Source: Chryseobacterium jejuense (GTDB lineage: Bacteria; Bacteroidota; Bacteroidia; Flavobacteriales; Weeksellaceae). From it: a stretch of 64,000 bases of DNA. The stretch is from assembly GCF_017877355.1 (NCBI RefSeq), contig NZ_JAGIPR010000006.1, positions 248,001 through 312,000 on the forward strand, read 5' to 3'. Shown piece after piece: positions 53,197 to 62,008 of the stretch. The translations under genes were made by a program, and so were the position numbers. Numbering within the stretch: position 1 is the first letter of the stretch; every line of letters starts with the position of its first letter. The notes under the pieces are model-generated. The model was given only the letters and a program-made list of their open reading frames with translations. It was not told the origin of the DNA and made no database searches.

Positions 53197-55515
53197 ATGA
53201 TTACCAATAATTTTTATTATCAGGGAATAATTCATTTTATTTCCCCAAATCCTGTGAAGCTTTTTAGCTTAGGTATCATTACTGCATCCACATTTCTCCA
53301 TGCACAGTCTCTTCATCAGGATACTTTATCTACCAGTGTACAAACCGTTGAAATTATCGGAAGAAAGGCTAAAGATTATACTTCTGATTATTCTTTTGCT
53401 GCCACTAAAACTGCCATGAAAAATAAGGACCTTCCTTTAACGCTTAATACTGTTACCAAAGAACTGATTACAGATCGCCAGGCCTTTCAGCTTGGAGAGG
53501 TTATGAAAAACGTTAATGGAGTCTCCCCTTCCAGTTACTATAATCAATACAGCATCAGGGGAATCAGCCAAAATGAAGAAGGACAGATTATCAATGGGAT
53601 GCGGACAAGACAGTATTACTTTTTACAGCCTATGACCTCTAATATTGAACGTGTAGAGGTTTTTAAAGGTCCTGCAAGCATTACCATGTCCAGTGTTGAT
53701 CCTGGAGGTACTATTAATATGGTGACTAAAAAGCCACTATCAATCTCTCATCATGAAATCAGTTTATCCGGAGGCAGCTTTGATACCTATAGGGTCACTA
53801 CAGATCTTACAGGTCCTTTAAATAAAAGTAAAACCCTTCTCTATCGTTTTAATGGAGCTTTTCAAAATGCTCATTCTTTTAGAGATCATGTAAAAAACAG
53901 CGGATTTTTACTATCTCCTTCCCTCACATTTATTCCCAATGAAAAAACATCCGTCAATGTCGAAATGATTTTTAATGATCTCTATGGAAATCTAGACAGA
54001 GGACAACCCATTTTTGGTGCAGTTGCAGGAAAAACTGACCTTAACAGTACTCCCAGAACCCTGAACCTTGGTGCCCCAGATGATTTTTTCAAAACCAGAG
54101 ATCTTATTATCATGGGAAGTGTGGCTCATCATTTTAACCCATTTATCAGCTTCAATGCCTCTTATATGAAGCAGTATTGGAGAGAGAACTTACAGGAACA
54201 CCGGGCAACCAATTCTTTTGTTCCGGATATGGACAATAAACCTGTTTCCAGTCTGGCAATGATGCAGTTTATACAAAGAAAACAAAGATGGGCTGTTGAT
54301 AATATCAATGCTTACTTTAATTTCAATTTTAAAACAGGCTCAGTTCAGCACCAGACATTAATAGGATATGATAACCAGATATGGGAAAAACGTAAAGAGG
54401 GCCAGCAAAATGCGGCAAGGGGATTTCTGCTGAAGAATGGTTCGGTAGTTTCTTCTTACAATCCTGCTAATGCTGCAGATTATCAGACTATCAATTATAA
54501 TGGAACTATAATTCCCAAGCCTAATGTCAATCCGTTTGACCTTAATCCCGGAGCTGTTAATCATCAAGGGGTTGACTTTAACACTCTTAATGTCATCACT
54601 ACATTGCCTACTGCATTAACAACTACACATGCAGCCTATATTCAGCATTTTTTTACCTGGAAAAAATTTAAAATATTATCCGGAATACGTCAGGAATGGT
54701 TTCAGGATACCACTCATTTCAAAGAAGCTAATGAGTCTTCTTTCCAGAATCATAAGCTATTGTATAGGTTCGGGGTCACCTATAGCTTAACTGATCAGAT
54801 CAATCTGTATGGAACTTACCTAACCGGATATCAGCCGCAATCCAACACAGTAACATTAATGCCTAATACGTCTAATCTTGCAGGTTCTGAGTCTGCGGCA
54901 AGATTTAAACCTTTAACATCAGACCTTAAAGAACTTGGAATCAAAGCTCAGCTTTTCGGCAAAATCTCCTTTAATGTTGCTATTTATGAGATCCATCAAC
55001 GAAATATCTTACTCAATGCTAATAATCCGGCAGAGCCTGATGAACTTGTACAAAGAGGTGCCGACCGCAGCCGTGGGTTTGAAGCAGAGTTTAGCGGACA
55101 TATTCTCCCTCAATGGCATATCTATGGTGGATACAGCTATATTGACGCTAAAATATTAGATGATACTAATCCTGATCTTGTAGGAAAAAGGAAAGAAAAC
55201 TCTTCTAAAAACTCTCTTAACCTATGGACACGTTATAACTTTTCGGCAATGAATGCTATAAAAGACTTTGGAATAGGTATAGGAATGCTTTATCAAAGTT
55301 CAAAAGTCCCGTGGTTTACCCGAAGTTTTGAACTTCCGCCATATACCACGATTGATGCCGCTGTATATTACTCACCTCCAAAATCTAATATCCGGCTCAC
55401 ATTTAACCTGAATAATATAACCAACAAGGTATACTGGATTGGAGCACAAAACTACCTCAGGTTATTTCCGGGTACTCCAAGAAATTATTTACTAACTGCT
55501 ACTTATAAATTTTAA
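53197..55515 (+). CDS. TonB-dependent siderophore-type receptor
   Basis: A 772-residue outer-membrane receptor. An N-terminal signal region of about 36 residues (ending TFLHAQ) is followed by a plug domain (about 55-165) with QAFQLGEVMKNVNGVSPSSY, YSIRGISQNEEG and IERVEVFKGPASI, then a barrel with NLAGSESAARFKPLTSDLKE, FEAEFSGHILPQWHIYGGYS and the final strand RNYLLTATYKF. It is of the FhuA/FpvA class that takes up ferric siderophores. The chain lacks the N-terminal signalling domain. Two permease genes start 3 bp after its stop. Confidence 0.9.
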   Translation: MITNNFYYQGIIHFISPNPVKLFSLGIITASTFLHAQSLHQDTLSTSVQTVEIIGRKAKDYTSDYSFAATKTAMKNKDLPLTLNTVTKELITDRQAFQLGEVMKNVNGVSPSSYYNQYSIRGISQNEEGQIINGMRTRQYYFLQPMTSNIERVEVFKGPASITMSSVDPGGTINMVTKKPLSISHHEISLSGGSFDTYRVTTDLTGPLNKSKTLLYRFNGAFQNAHSFRDHVKNSGFLLSPSLTFIPNEKTSVNVEMIFNDLYGNLDRGQPIFGAVAGKTDLNSTPRTLNLGAPDDFFKTRDLIIMGSVAHHFNPFISFNASYMKQYWRENLQEHRATNSFVPDMDNKPVSSLAMMQFIQRKQRWAVDNINAYFNFNFKTGSVQHQTLIGYDNQIWEKRKEGQQNAARGFLLKNGSVVSSYNPANAADYQTINYNGTIIPKPNVNPFDLNPGAVNHQGVDFNTLNVITTLPTALTTTHAAYIQHFFTWKKFKILSGIRQEWFQDTTHFKEANESSFQNHKLLYRFGVTYSLTDQINLYGTYLTGYQPQSNTVTLMPNTSNLAGSESAARFKPLTSDLKELGIKAQLFGKISFNVAIYEIHQRNILLNANNPAEPDELVQRGADRSRGFEAEFSGHILPQWHIYGGYSYIDAKILDDTNPDLVGKRKENSSKNSLNLWTRYNFSAMNAIKDFGIGIGMLYQSSKVPWFTRSFELPPYTTIDAAVYYSPPKSNIRLTFNLNNITNKVYWIGAQNYLRLFPGTPRNYLLTATYKF

Positions 55516-55518
55516 ATT

Positions 55519-56964
55519 ATGGCTATTTCAAATTTAAATCTGATCGTGAAAAAGACCTGGCAGGATTTGCTAAAAGGGAAACAAAGCCTGCTTATTACCA
55601 TCACCGTCCTCTTATTCTGTATGCTAAGTATTGGCATAGGGTATACAAAATATACTGACACTTTCTCAAAAATAAAAGAATACCGGAAAGAAATCCGGGA
55701 AGGCTGGGAACACAGACCTGATAAGCATCCACACCGCATGGCCCATTATGGCTATTTGGTTTTCCGGATTGGTCATCCTCTAAGTATTTTCGATAATGGA
55801 TTGGATGATTATCTTGGAAACGTTATATTTCTGGAAGCCCATAAACAGAATACTGCCAATCTCTCTGAAGCCGGAAGTTCAGGCACTTTGGTCAGATTTG
55901 GGGCCTTCAGCGGAGCTTTTATCCTGCAGACTATAGTCCCTCTTATTATCCTTTTCTTAGGATTCGGTTTAATTGTACAGGAACGTGAGAATGCAACGTT
56001 AAAAATTATCAGTGTACAGGGAGCTTCAGGAAGAGATATTATCTGGGGAAAAATTCTGGGACTTTGGTTTTTTTCTCTGTGTTTTCTGATTCCGGTTATT
56101 CCAGCTGTTTTTCTGGCAGCATACCTATCAGGAACAACAGAATGGATTGATATTCTGATAAGACTGTCTTTTTTGCTGCCAGCTTATATGATTTATTATT
56201 TTTTCATCAGTGCTTTGACGATTGTGGTATCCGCAAACAGTAAAAGCACTTCTTCTGCTCTTATCAGTCTTATTGGTTTTTGGCTTCTTTTCATTATTAT
56301 TTTACCTAAAGGAGTTCAGTTTGCAGCACAGAATTTATATTCCACTCCATCCCGCATTGCCTTTGAAACCAATCTGGAAAAGGATATTTTAAAATCCGGA
56401 GACAGTCACAATCCGGATGATCCTCATTTTAAAAAGATTAAAGATTCTTTACTGACTCTCTATAAAGTACGTTCCACTGACGAGCTTCCTTTTAACTATG
56501 GAGGCTTTGTGATGAAAGAAGGTGAAAAAATAAGTTCATCTATATACACCAGACATCAGCAGAAACTGCAGGATATTTATAATAAACAACAAAAATTCAC
56601 AGATATCTCTGGATTTATTAACCCTGCGATTGCTGTTAAAAATTTTTCAATGATCGCCACAGGAACAGATTTTTTCTCTTACACCCAGTTTCAAAAGCAA
56701 GCTGAAGATTACCGTTATCAAATGGCTCAACATTTAAATGATCTGCAGATTGAGCATATCAGTAACATAAAACCGGAGAAAGGAGGTCCACCTGCTATCA
56801 TAAATAAAGATAACTGGAAGAAATTTCCTGACTTTAACTATCAGTACACCTCTGTGTCTGATACCATGAAAGAACAGGTAATGCCCGGTATTGCTTTGCT
56901 TGCATGGCTGGCTATATGTATCATCATAATCGAAATAAGTGGAAGAAAATTAAAATTAATCTAA
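55519..56964 (+). CDS. ABC permease, DUF3526-type, first subunit
   Basis: A 481-residue membrane protein with an N-terminal helix, a long extracytoplasmic loop (about 45-130), then about five helices, a second soluble loop (about 275-440) and a last helix. Marks: GFGLIVQERENATLKIISVQ and SGRDIIWGKILGLWFFSLCF. This is the ABC-2/DUF3526 permease type, related to NosY-like export permeases. It lies between the TonB receptor and a second permease with no gap, so the set is translationally tight. Confidence 0.85.
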   Translation: MAISNLNLIVKKTWQDLLKGKQSLLITITVLLFCMLSIGIGYTKYTDTFSKIKEYRKEIREGWEHRPDKHPHRMAHYGYLVFRIGHPLSIFDNGLDDYLGNVIFLEAHKQNTANLSEAGSSGTLVRFGAFSGAFILQTIVPLIILFLGFGLIVQERENATLKIISVQGASGRDIIWGKILGLWFFSLCFLIPVIPAVFLAAYLSGTTEWIDILIRLSFLLPAYMIYYFFISALTIVVSANSKSTSSALISLIGFWLLFIIILPKGVQFAAQNLYSTPSRIAFETNLEKDILKSGDSHNPDDPHFKKIKDSLLTLYKVRSTDELPFNYGGFVMKEGEKISSSIYTRHQQKLQDIYNKQQKFTDISGFINPAIAVKNFSMIATGTDFFSYTQFQKQAEDYRYQMAQHLNDLQIEHISNIKPEKGGPPAIINKDNWKKFPDFNYQYTSVSDTMKEQVMPGIALLAWLAICIIIIEISGRKLKLI

Positions 56965-58311
56965 ATGAATCATTATTTATATATCCAATTTTATCGCAAT
57001 AAAGCCTATCTCATTGCTTTACTATTTTTATTGCTAGCCGGCCTCATGGCCATTTTTACTGGGAAAAAATTTCTGGACAGAAACGAAGATATTATTTCAA
57101 AAAGCAGAGCATTTCAGAAAGAGAGTATTGAAAGAAACACCAGGTTTCACAAGGATGATCTGGGGCTCGTTCTTTACTATATAAAGTTTAACCTGGTGAA
57201 TGAAACTCCCAAACTGGCTGCTCTAAATATTGGCATGCGTGATTTAGCTCCTTCTGTTCAGGGAGTAACCGTCAGAAACCTGGAAGAGCAGCGTTATAAT
57301 TCTGATTTTTATAACCCTGCCAATGTGGCTGTAGGAAACTTTGATTTCAGTTTTGTAGTTGTTTTCCTTTTTCCATTGGTTATTATTGCATTTTGTTATA
57401 ATCTGATCTCCGAGGAAGAAGAAAAAGGAACATGGAAGCTTCTCTCTGTGCAAAGCAGTCATTTAAGAAAGCTTTTGGATCATAAAATGCTGATACGGCT
57501 TTTAGCCATAACCTTAGTTTACATAATTCTACTTATTATTGCCTCAGTCTGGATAAAAATTCCTTTGGATCAATATTATATTGCTTTTATGGTGAGCGGA
57601 TGGTTATATATTCTATTTTGGTTTGCCTTATGCCGATGGATAATATCTTTCCGGAAATCTTCTGCCCAAAATACACTCATACTTCTTATAGCATGGGTGA
57701 GTATTAATTTTATAATTCCTATGAGCAGCAATATCCTGATACAAAGGATCTACCCTGTTCATGAATCTCTTAAAGCTGTAATGGAACAGAGAGATGGCTA
57801 TCACAATAAATGGGACGAAGCAAAACGCCCTACTATGGAGATGTTTTACAAAGCCTATCCACAATACAAAAATTTCACCGTAGAGGAGAATGATGCATTT
57901 ACCTGGACCTGGTATTATGCTATGCAGCACATGGGAGATATGGAGTCATCAAAATCATCAGAGCAGTATACCCAAAAAATGCAGAAAAGAAATCAGGCTG
58001 CAACTTATTTAGGCTATATTTTCCCCAACCTGCATACACAGATAGTAGAAAGTCATCTTGCCAAAACAGATATGAACAATCAGCTGCAGTATGCTTCTGC
58101 ACTAAGGAAGTTTCATGAAGAAAAACGCTTATCCTTCTATCCGCTGATTTTTTCAGGAAAAAATACTGATTCTATAAACTGGGAGCAACAAGCTATACAA
58201 ACTTTCAGTGCTTCTGAAAGCATAAAACCTATACAGCTTTTTCTGCCTTACCTGATCTTCATTGCTTTATTTATTATCCTTTCACAAAACAAATACAGAA
58301 AACTATGTTAA
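56965..58311 (+). CDS. ABC permease, DUF3526-type, second subunit
   Basis: A 448-residue membrane protein of the same layout as the preceding permease: a first helix (LIALLFLLLAGLMAIFTG), a soluble loop, then helices after VVVFLFPLVIIAFCYNLISE, with EEEKGTWKLLSVQSSHLRKL as the coupling-type region. It starts immediately after the first permease stop and overlaps the ATPase gene by 7 bp. The pair probably makes a heterodimeric channel. Confidence 0.85.
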   Translation: MNHYLYIQFYRNKAYLIALLFLLLAGLMAIFTGKKFLDRNEDIISKSRAFQKESIERNTRFHKDDLGLVLYYIKFNLVNETPKLAALNIGMRDLAPSVQGVTVRNLEEQRYNSDFYNPANVAVGNFDFSFVVVFLFPLVIIAFCYNLISEEEEKGTWKLLSVQSSHLRKLLDHKMLIRLLAITLVYIILLIIASVWIKIPLDQYYIAFMVSGWLYILFWFALCRWIISFRKSSAQNTLILLIAWVSINFIIPMSSNILIQRIYPVHESLKAVMEQRDGYHNKWDEAKRPTMEMFYKAYPQYKNFTVEENDAFTWTWYYAMQHMGDMESSKSSEQYTQKMQKRNQAATYLGYIFPNLHTQIVESHLAKTDMNNQLQYASALRKFHEEKRLSFYPLIFSGKNTDSINWEQQAIQTFSASESIKPIQLFLPYLIFIALFIILSQNKYRKLC

Positions 58312-59000
58312 AAACAGTCAACCTACATAAAAAATATAATGATTTTACAGCACTTCACTCTCTTAATCTGGAGGTAAAAAGAGGAGAAATATTTGCCCTT
58401 TTGGGACAAAACGGAGCGGGTAAAAGTACAACGATCAACCTTCTTCTGGGACTCATTAAAGCAACTTCCGGTGATGCTTTCATCAATGAGATTTCGGTAC
58501 GGGATCATCCTCAAAAAATAAAGCAACATTTAGCTTATATTCCCGAAACGGTACTCTTGTACCCTCAGCTTACCGGAATTGAAAATCTCGATTTTTTCTC
58601 CAGAATTGCAGGATTTACATACAGTAAAGAAGAGTTATCTGCATTGTTGCAGCATACCGGTCTTCAGGAAACAGCTCATCAAAAAGCCTTGGGAGGATAT
58701 TCCAAAGGAATGCGTCAAAAAGTAGGAATAGCAATTGCTCTTGCCAAAGATGCAAAAGTTCTTCTCCTTGACGAACCCACCAGTGGGCTTGATCCGATAG
58801 CTACAGCAGAGTTTACAGAAATTGTACGCCAGTTGGGCAAGGATGGAAAAACAATTTTGATGGCAACCCATGATATTTTTAATGCCGCAAGCGTAGCAAC
58901 TCATATAGGGATTATGAGACAGGGTGAACTGGTTCAGCATCTACCTTCCAAAGCTTTTACAGCTCAAGAATTGCAAGAGTTATATCTGAAAACAATCTGA
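58305..59000 (+). CDS. ABC transporter ATP-binding protein
   Basis: A 231-residue ATPase. Walker A GQNGAGKST, signature GGYSKGMRQKVG, Walker B KVLLLDEPTSGLDP and H-loop MATHDIF are all intact. It drives the two DUF3526-type permeases upstream and overlaps the second by 7 bp. With the TonB receptor the four genes form one transport locus. Whether it imports or exports is unclear, since ABC-2-type permeases usually export. Confidence 0.93.
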   Translation: MLKTVNLHKKYNDFTALHSLNLEVKRGEIFALLGQNGAGKSTTINLLLGLIKATSGDAFINEISVRDHPQKIKQHLAYIPETVLLYPQLTGIENLDFFSRIAGFTYSKEELSALLQHTGLQETAHQKALGGYSKGMRQKVGIAIALAKDAKVLLLDEPTSGLDPIATAEFTEIVRQLGKDGKTILMATHDIFNAASVATHIGIMRQGELVQHLPSKAFTAQELQELYLKTI

Positions 59001-59091
59001 TACGATGAAAAAAAGCATAAAGGAATCCTCATTTATGCATAATAATTGATTTTAAAATGTAATTCTGATGTAATAACCGGCTTATATACAT

Positions 59092-59127
59092 ACCAAGTCA
59101 GCTTAATAATAAGCTGACTTGGTTTTA
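59092..59127 (+). terminator. Rho-independent terminator of the ABC operon
   Basis: A perfect 14-bp stem ACCAAGTCAGCTTA / TAAGCTGACTTGGT (59092-59105 with 59110-59123), 4-nt loop, followed by TTTTATC. It closes the 52710-59000 genes. Confidence 0.88.
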
Positions 59128-59144
59128 TCATCTCTTTCTGGAGA

Positions 59145-59543
59145 CTATTTAAGTTTATCTTTTATAACTGCAGCAGCCTGTAAGATTGAGGTTTGTACAG
59201 ATGGTATATCTGCTAAAGGATTTAACAGACCATAATCATGAGTTAAGCCGCTCCGCTGTGTTGTGTAAGGACAACCTACACCTGCTTCATTTAATTTTCT
59301 TACATGCATTTCCCCTTCATCCCGAAGAACATCATTTTCTGCTGTCTGAACCAAAGCCGGAGGGAAACCTTTTAATTGGTCTACGGAAGCCTGCAGGGAA
59401 AGCATATATTTCTTTACATTTTTCAGTATCGGGCAGAAGCTGTCCCAGAACCATTTCATCATGTTTTTTGTAAGAAATCAGCCTTCGGAAAATTCATTAT
59501 ATGAAACGGTCTCAAAATCTGAGTCTGTAACAGTCTGAATGAC
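59145..59543 (-). pseudogene. Alpha/beta hydrolase pseudogene, 3' part
   Basis: The frame gives 105 residues with MMKWFWDSFCPI, KGFPPALVQTAENDVLRDEG and SGLTHDYGLLNPL, the C-terminal half of a HSL-type esterase with the Asp and His of the triad. Upstream in the same frame, DSDFETVSYNEFSEG continues the family but is cut by TGA at 59478-59480. The N-terminal part with the Ser nucleophile (GDSAGG) is missing. A dead fragment. Confidence 0.65.
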
Positions 59544-59640
59544 TCAAGCAGGCATTGTTACAAATCAATTATATTTCCAATTTGAATATTGAATAGTTAT
59601 TAAATATCAATTAATAATGTTCTAATAACTTGCTCCAGAA

Positions 59641-59922
59641 CTACTGTTTCTTTTTTTGCTTTCTATTACGCTTAATGAGATAATATATTGTAGTTGGAAT
59701 TACGATGAACAGGGAAATCCCTAATGAAATGAACTCCATAATCTGTTCATACCACAAATAGGAAAAATTAATCTCTACATACATAAAACGCAGGATAAAA
59801 AGAAAATGAAGACCTGCAATACAATACCAAAAACATCCGAATGAATCAATCTCACTCTCCATGATAATTTTGAAAAAAAACACTAAGCTTACTACCTGAA
59901 TAAATAAAACCAATACAATCAT
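59641..59922 (-). CDS. Small three-helix membrane protein
   Basis: A 93-residue protein with three membrane helices (IVLVLFIQVVSLVFFFKII, IAGLHFLFILRFMYV, ISLFIVIPTTIYYLI) and a basic tail NRKQKKKQ. No family is recognised. It lies 13 bp after the stop of the lipoprotein gene at 59936 and is oriented with it, so it is last in that group. Function unknown; an immunity-type role is possible. Confidence 0.6.
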   Translation of the reverse strand: MIVLVLFIQVVSLVFFFKIIMESEIDSFGCFWYCIAGLHFLFILRFMYVEINFSYLWYEQIMEFISLGISLFIVIPTTIYYLIKRNRKQKKKQ

Positions 59923-59935
59923 ATTCCTATTATTT

Positions 59936-60976
59936 TTACTTCCACATCATAAATCCTTGAGTTGCTAAATCTCGACCTTCGGGAAGATATAGAGTAATTT
60001 CAGGTGCAAAAGAGCTATTACTACCATAAGTTAACAATAAAGCGCTCCCGCCACGCAATTTAGGACGCTGACTACGATTGATAAGGCGAACAAGTTTTCC
60101 TTCTCCCATAAATTCTATATCAAAATCCTTGATATCCTGCATCTTGTATTCATATTTTTCAACATCATTTTTATACTCTTCTAAAAACTCTAATACATAT
60201 TGTTTATCAACATATGCGGTGGCCATTGTACGTACATTGGAAACATAATCCAACTTGATGAGTGAATTTAAATCTTTATTAAGATATAATTTCCCAACCA
60301 TTTGATAAAATTCAACAGCTTTTTTACGCAATAATTCCTGATTTAATTTTCTCAAATCCTGTCCTTTTTCCCATCCTTCAAATTCATAAGGAACTTCTGC
60401 ATTGAAAGTAAAGCTAAATTCATAAAACTCTTTTCCTGCAGCTCCTTTTGGATTTACCTCTGTTGTGATTATTTTTTCATCATCAAAACCTTTTTTAGAT
60501 TTATTATCCATCATTACTACTGAGATATCAACTTTAGCCTTATCTGATAGTATAGTTGCCGGGGGCTCATTCTCCAGACCCAAATCTTTATTAATTAAAT
60601 CCCCGACAGGATACATTTTAACCGTAACTTTTTGAGGTCCCGATTTTAAAATATTACTAATTTCAATTGGAGTAATGACATTGGATAATTCGTAATCATC
60701 ATAAATATTAACATCATTAATATAAGCTCTGACTAAGCAGTTTTGTTTGTTTATTCTGAAATAATATAAAGGCTCCTTGTCATAATGTTTAATTTGTGAA
60801 CTTACTTTTTCTACAAAATTAGCTTCACTAATATCTTTGGTTTCCTCAGGGATATATTGAGTAATGTCATATACAGACTTTACTGTTTGTCCTTTAGAAA
60901 CAACAGCATGTTTTGAGTTTTGACTACAGCCCACAAACCCAATACTGGAAAACAATATGTATAAACATCTCTTCAC
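59936..60976 (-). CDS. Lipoprotein, tandem paralogue 2
   Basis: A 346-residue lipoprotein. The signal peptide ends with lipobox GFVGCSQN. Blocks shared with its neighbour at 60976: HYDKEPLYYFRINKQNCLVR, MYPVGDLINKDLGLENEPPA, KVDISVVMMDNKSKKGFDDE and the last 18 residues LPEGRDLATQGFMMWK. There is no ATG; a GTG at 60976 overlapping the upstream TAG (TAGTG) is the best start, with a GTG at 60985 as the alternative. The central similarity is high enough to suggest recent duplication or gene conversion. The function is unknown. An immunity role towards the 62009 product is only a guess. Confidence 0.75.
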   Translation of the reverse strand: MKRCLYILFSSIGFVGCSQNSKHAVVSKGQTVKSVYDITQYIPEETKDISEANFVEKVSSQIKHYDKEPLYYFRINKQNCLVRAYINDVNIYDDYELSNVITPIEISNILKSGPQKVTVKMYPVGDLINKDLGLENEPPATILSDKAKVDISVVMMDNKSKKGFDDEKIITTEVNPKGAAGKEFYEFSFTFNAEVPYEFEGWEKGQDLRKLNQELLRKKAVEFYQMVGKLYLNKDLNSLIKLDYVSNVRTMATAYVDKQYVLEFLEEYKNDVEKYEYKMQDIKDFDIEFMGEGKLVRLINRSQRPKLRGGSALLLTYGSNSSFAPEITLYLPEGRDLATQGFMMWK

Positions 60977-62004
60977 TATTTCCACATCATAAATCCTTGA
61001 GTTGCTAAATCTCGACCTTCGGGAAGATATAGAGTTATACCAGGAAAGTAATATCCTTCATCATACTCTAACATTAAAGCTCCTTTACCTCTATAATTTT
61101 TATCTATAGAGTTTTGTCTTAACCTTAACAACCTACCATCTCCCATAAATTCGATCTTATAGTTTTTGATTGGGGACATACTATAGTTTTGCTTGATATC
61201 GTCATTAAATTCATTTAAAAGGTCTACTAAGTAAGCTTTATCACTATAGAATGAACCTTGAATTCTTTTTTCTAAAGGAAAATTAATCTTTAGCCAAGAA
61301 TCTAAATCTTTCTTTAAGTGGATTTGTCCAACCATTTCATAAAACTCGACAGCTTTTTTACGCAATAATTCCTGATTTAACTGTCTCAAATCCTGACCTT
61401 TTGTCCATCCTTCAAATTCATAGGGAACCTCCGCATTAAAAGTAAAACTGAATTCATAAAACTCTTTTCCGGCAGCCTCTTTCGGATTTACCTGCGCTGT
61501 GATGACTTTTTCATCATCAAAACCTTTTTTAGATTTATTATCCATCATTACTACTGAGATATCAACTTTAGCCTTATCCGATAATCTAGTTGCCGGGGGC
61601 TCATTCTCCAAGCCCAAATCTTTATTAATTAAATCTCCGACAGGATACATTCTTACCGTTATCTTTTGTTGGCCTGATTTCAATATTTGACCAATCTTAA
61701 TTGGAGTAATAATATTAGACAATTCATAGTCTTTAAGATCTACTACGTCATTTATTTTAACTTCTATTAAACAATTTTGCTTGTTTATACGAAGGTAATA
61801 AACAGGTTCTTTGTCATAATGTTTAATGCTTTCTAATACTTTACTTGTATAATTATTCTCATTAACATTTTTACTTTCTTCAGGGATATATTGATTAACA
61901 TTCATGCTTATACTACTTTGAATTTCATTATTATTTTTTTGTTTATTTTCTTGGCCACAGGCATATAAACTAAAACCTAATATTATTAATAATGTTTTTT
62001 TCAT
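60976..62004 (-). CDS. Lipoprotein, tandem paralogue 1
   Basis: A 342-residue lipoprotein with signal peptide MKKTLLIILGFSLYACGQEN (lipobox LYACG). A disordered Asn/Lys/Gln stretch is followed by the region HYDKEPVYYLRINKQNCLIE and the same middle and end blocks as the next gene. The variable parts between are about 250-320. It starts 4 bp after the stop of the large gene at 62009, so the two are co-transcribed. The role is unknown. Confidence 0.78.
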   Translation of the reverse strand: MKKTLLIILGFSLYACGQENKQKNNNEIQSSISMNVNQYIPEESKNVNENNYTSKVLESIKHYDKEPVYYLRINKQNCLIEVKINDVVDLKDYELSNIITPIKIGQILKSGQQKITVRMYPVGDLINKDLGLENEPPATRLSDKAKVDISVVMMDNKSKKGFDDEKVITAQVNPKEAAGKEFYEFSFTFNAEVPYEFEGWTKGQDLRQLNQELLRKKAVEFYEMVGQIHLKKDLDSWLKINFPLEKRIQGSFYSDKAYLVDLLNEFNDDIKQNYSMSPIKNYKIEFMGDGRLLRLRQNSIDKNYRGKGALMLEYDEGYYFPGITLYLPEGRDLATQGFMMWK

Positions 62005-62008
62005 ATCT

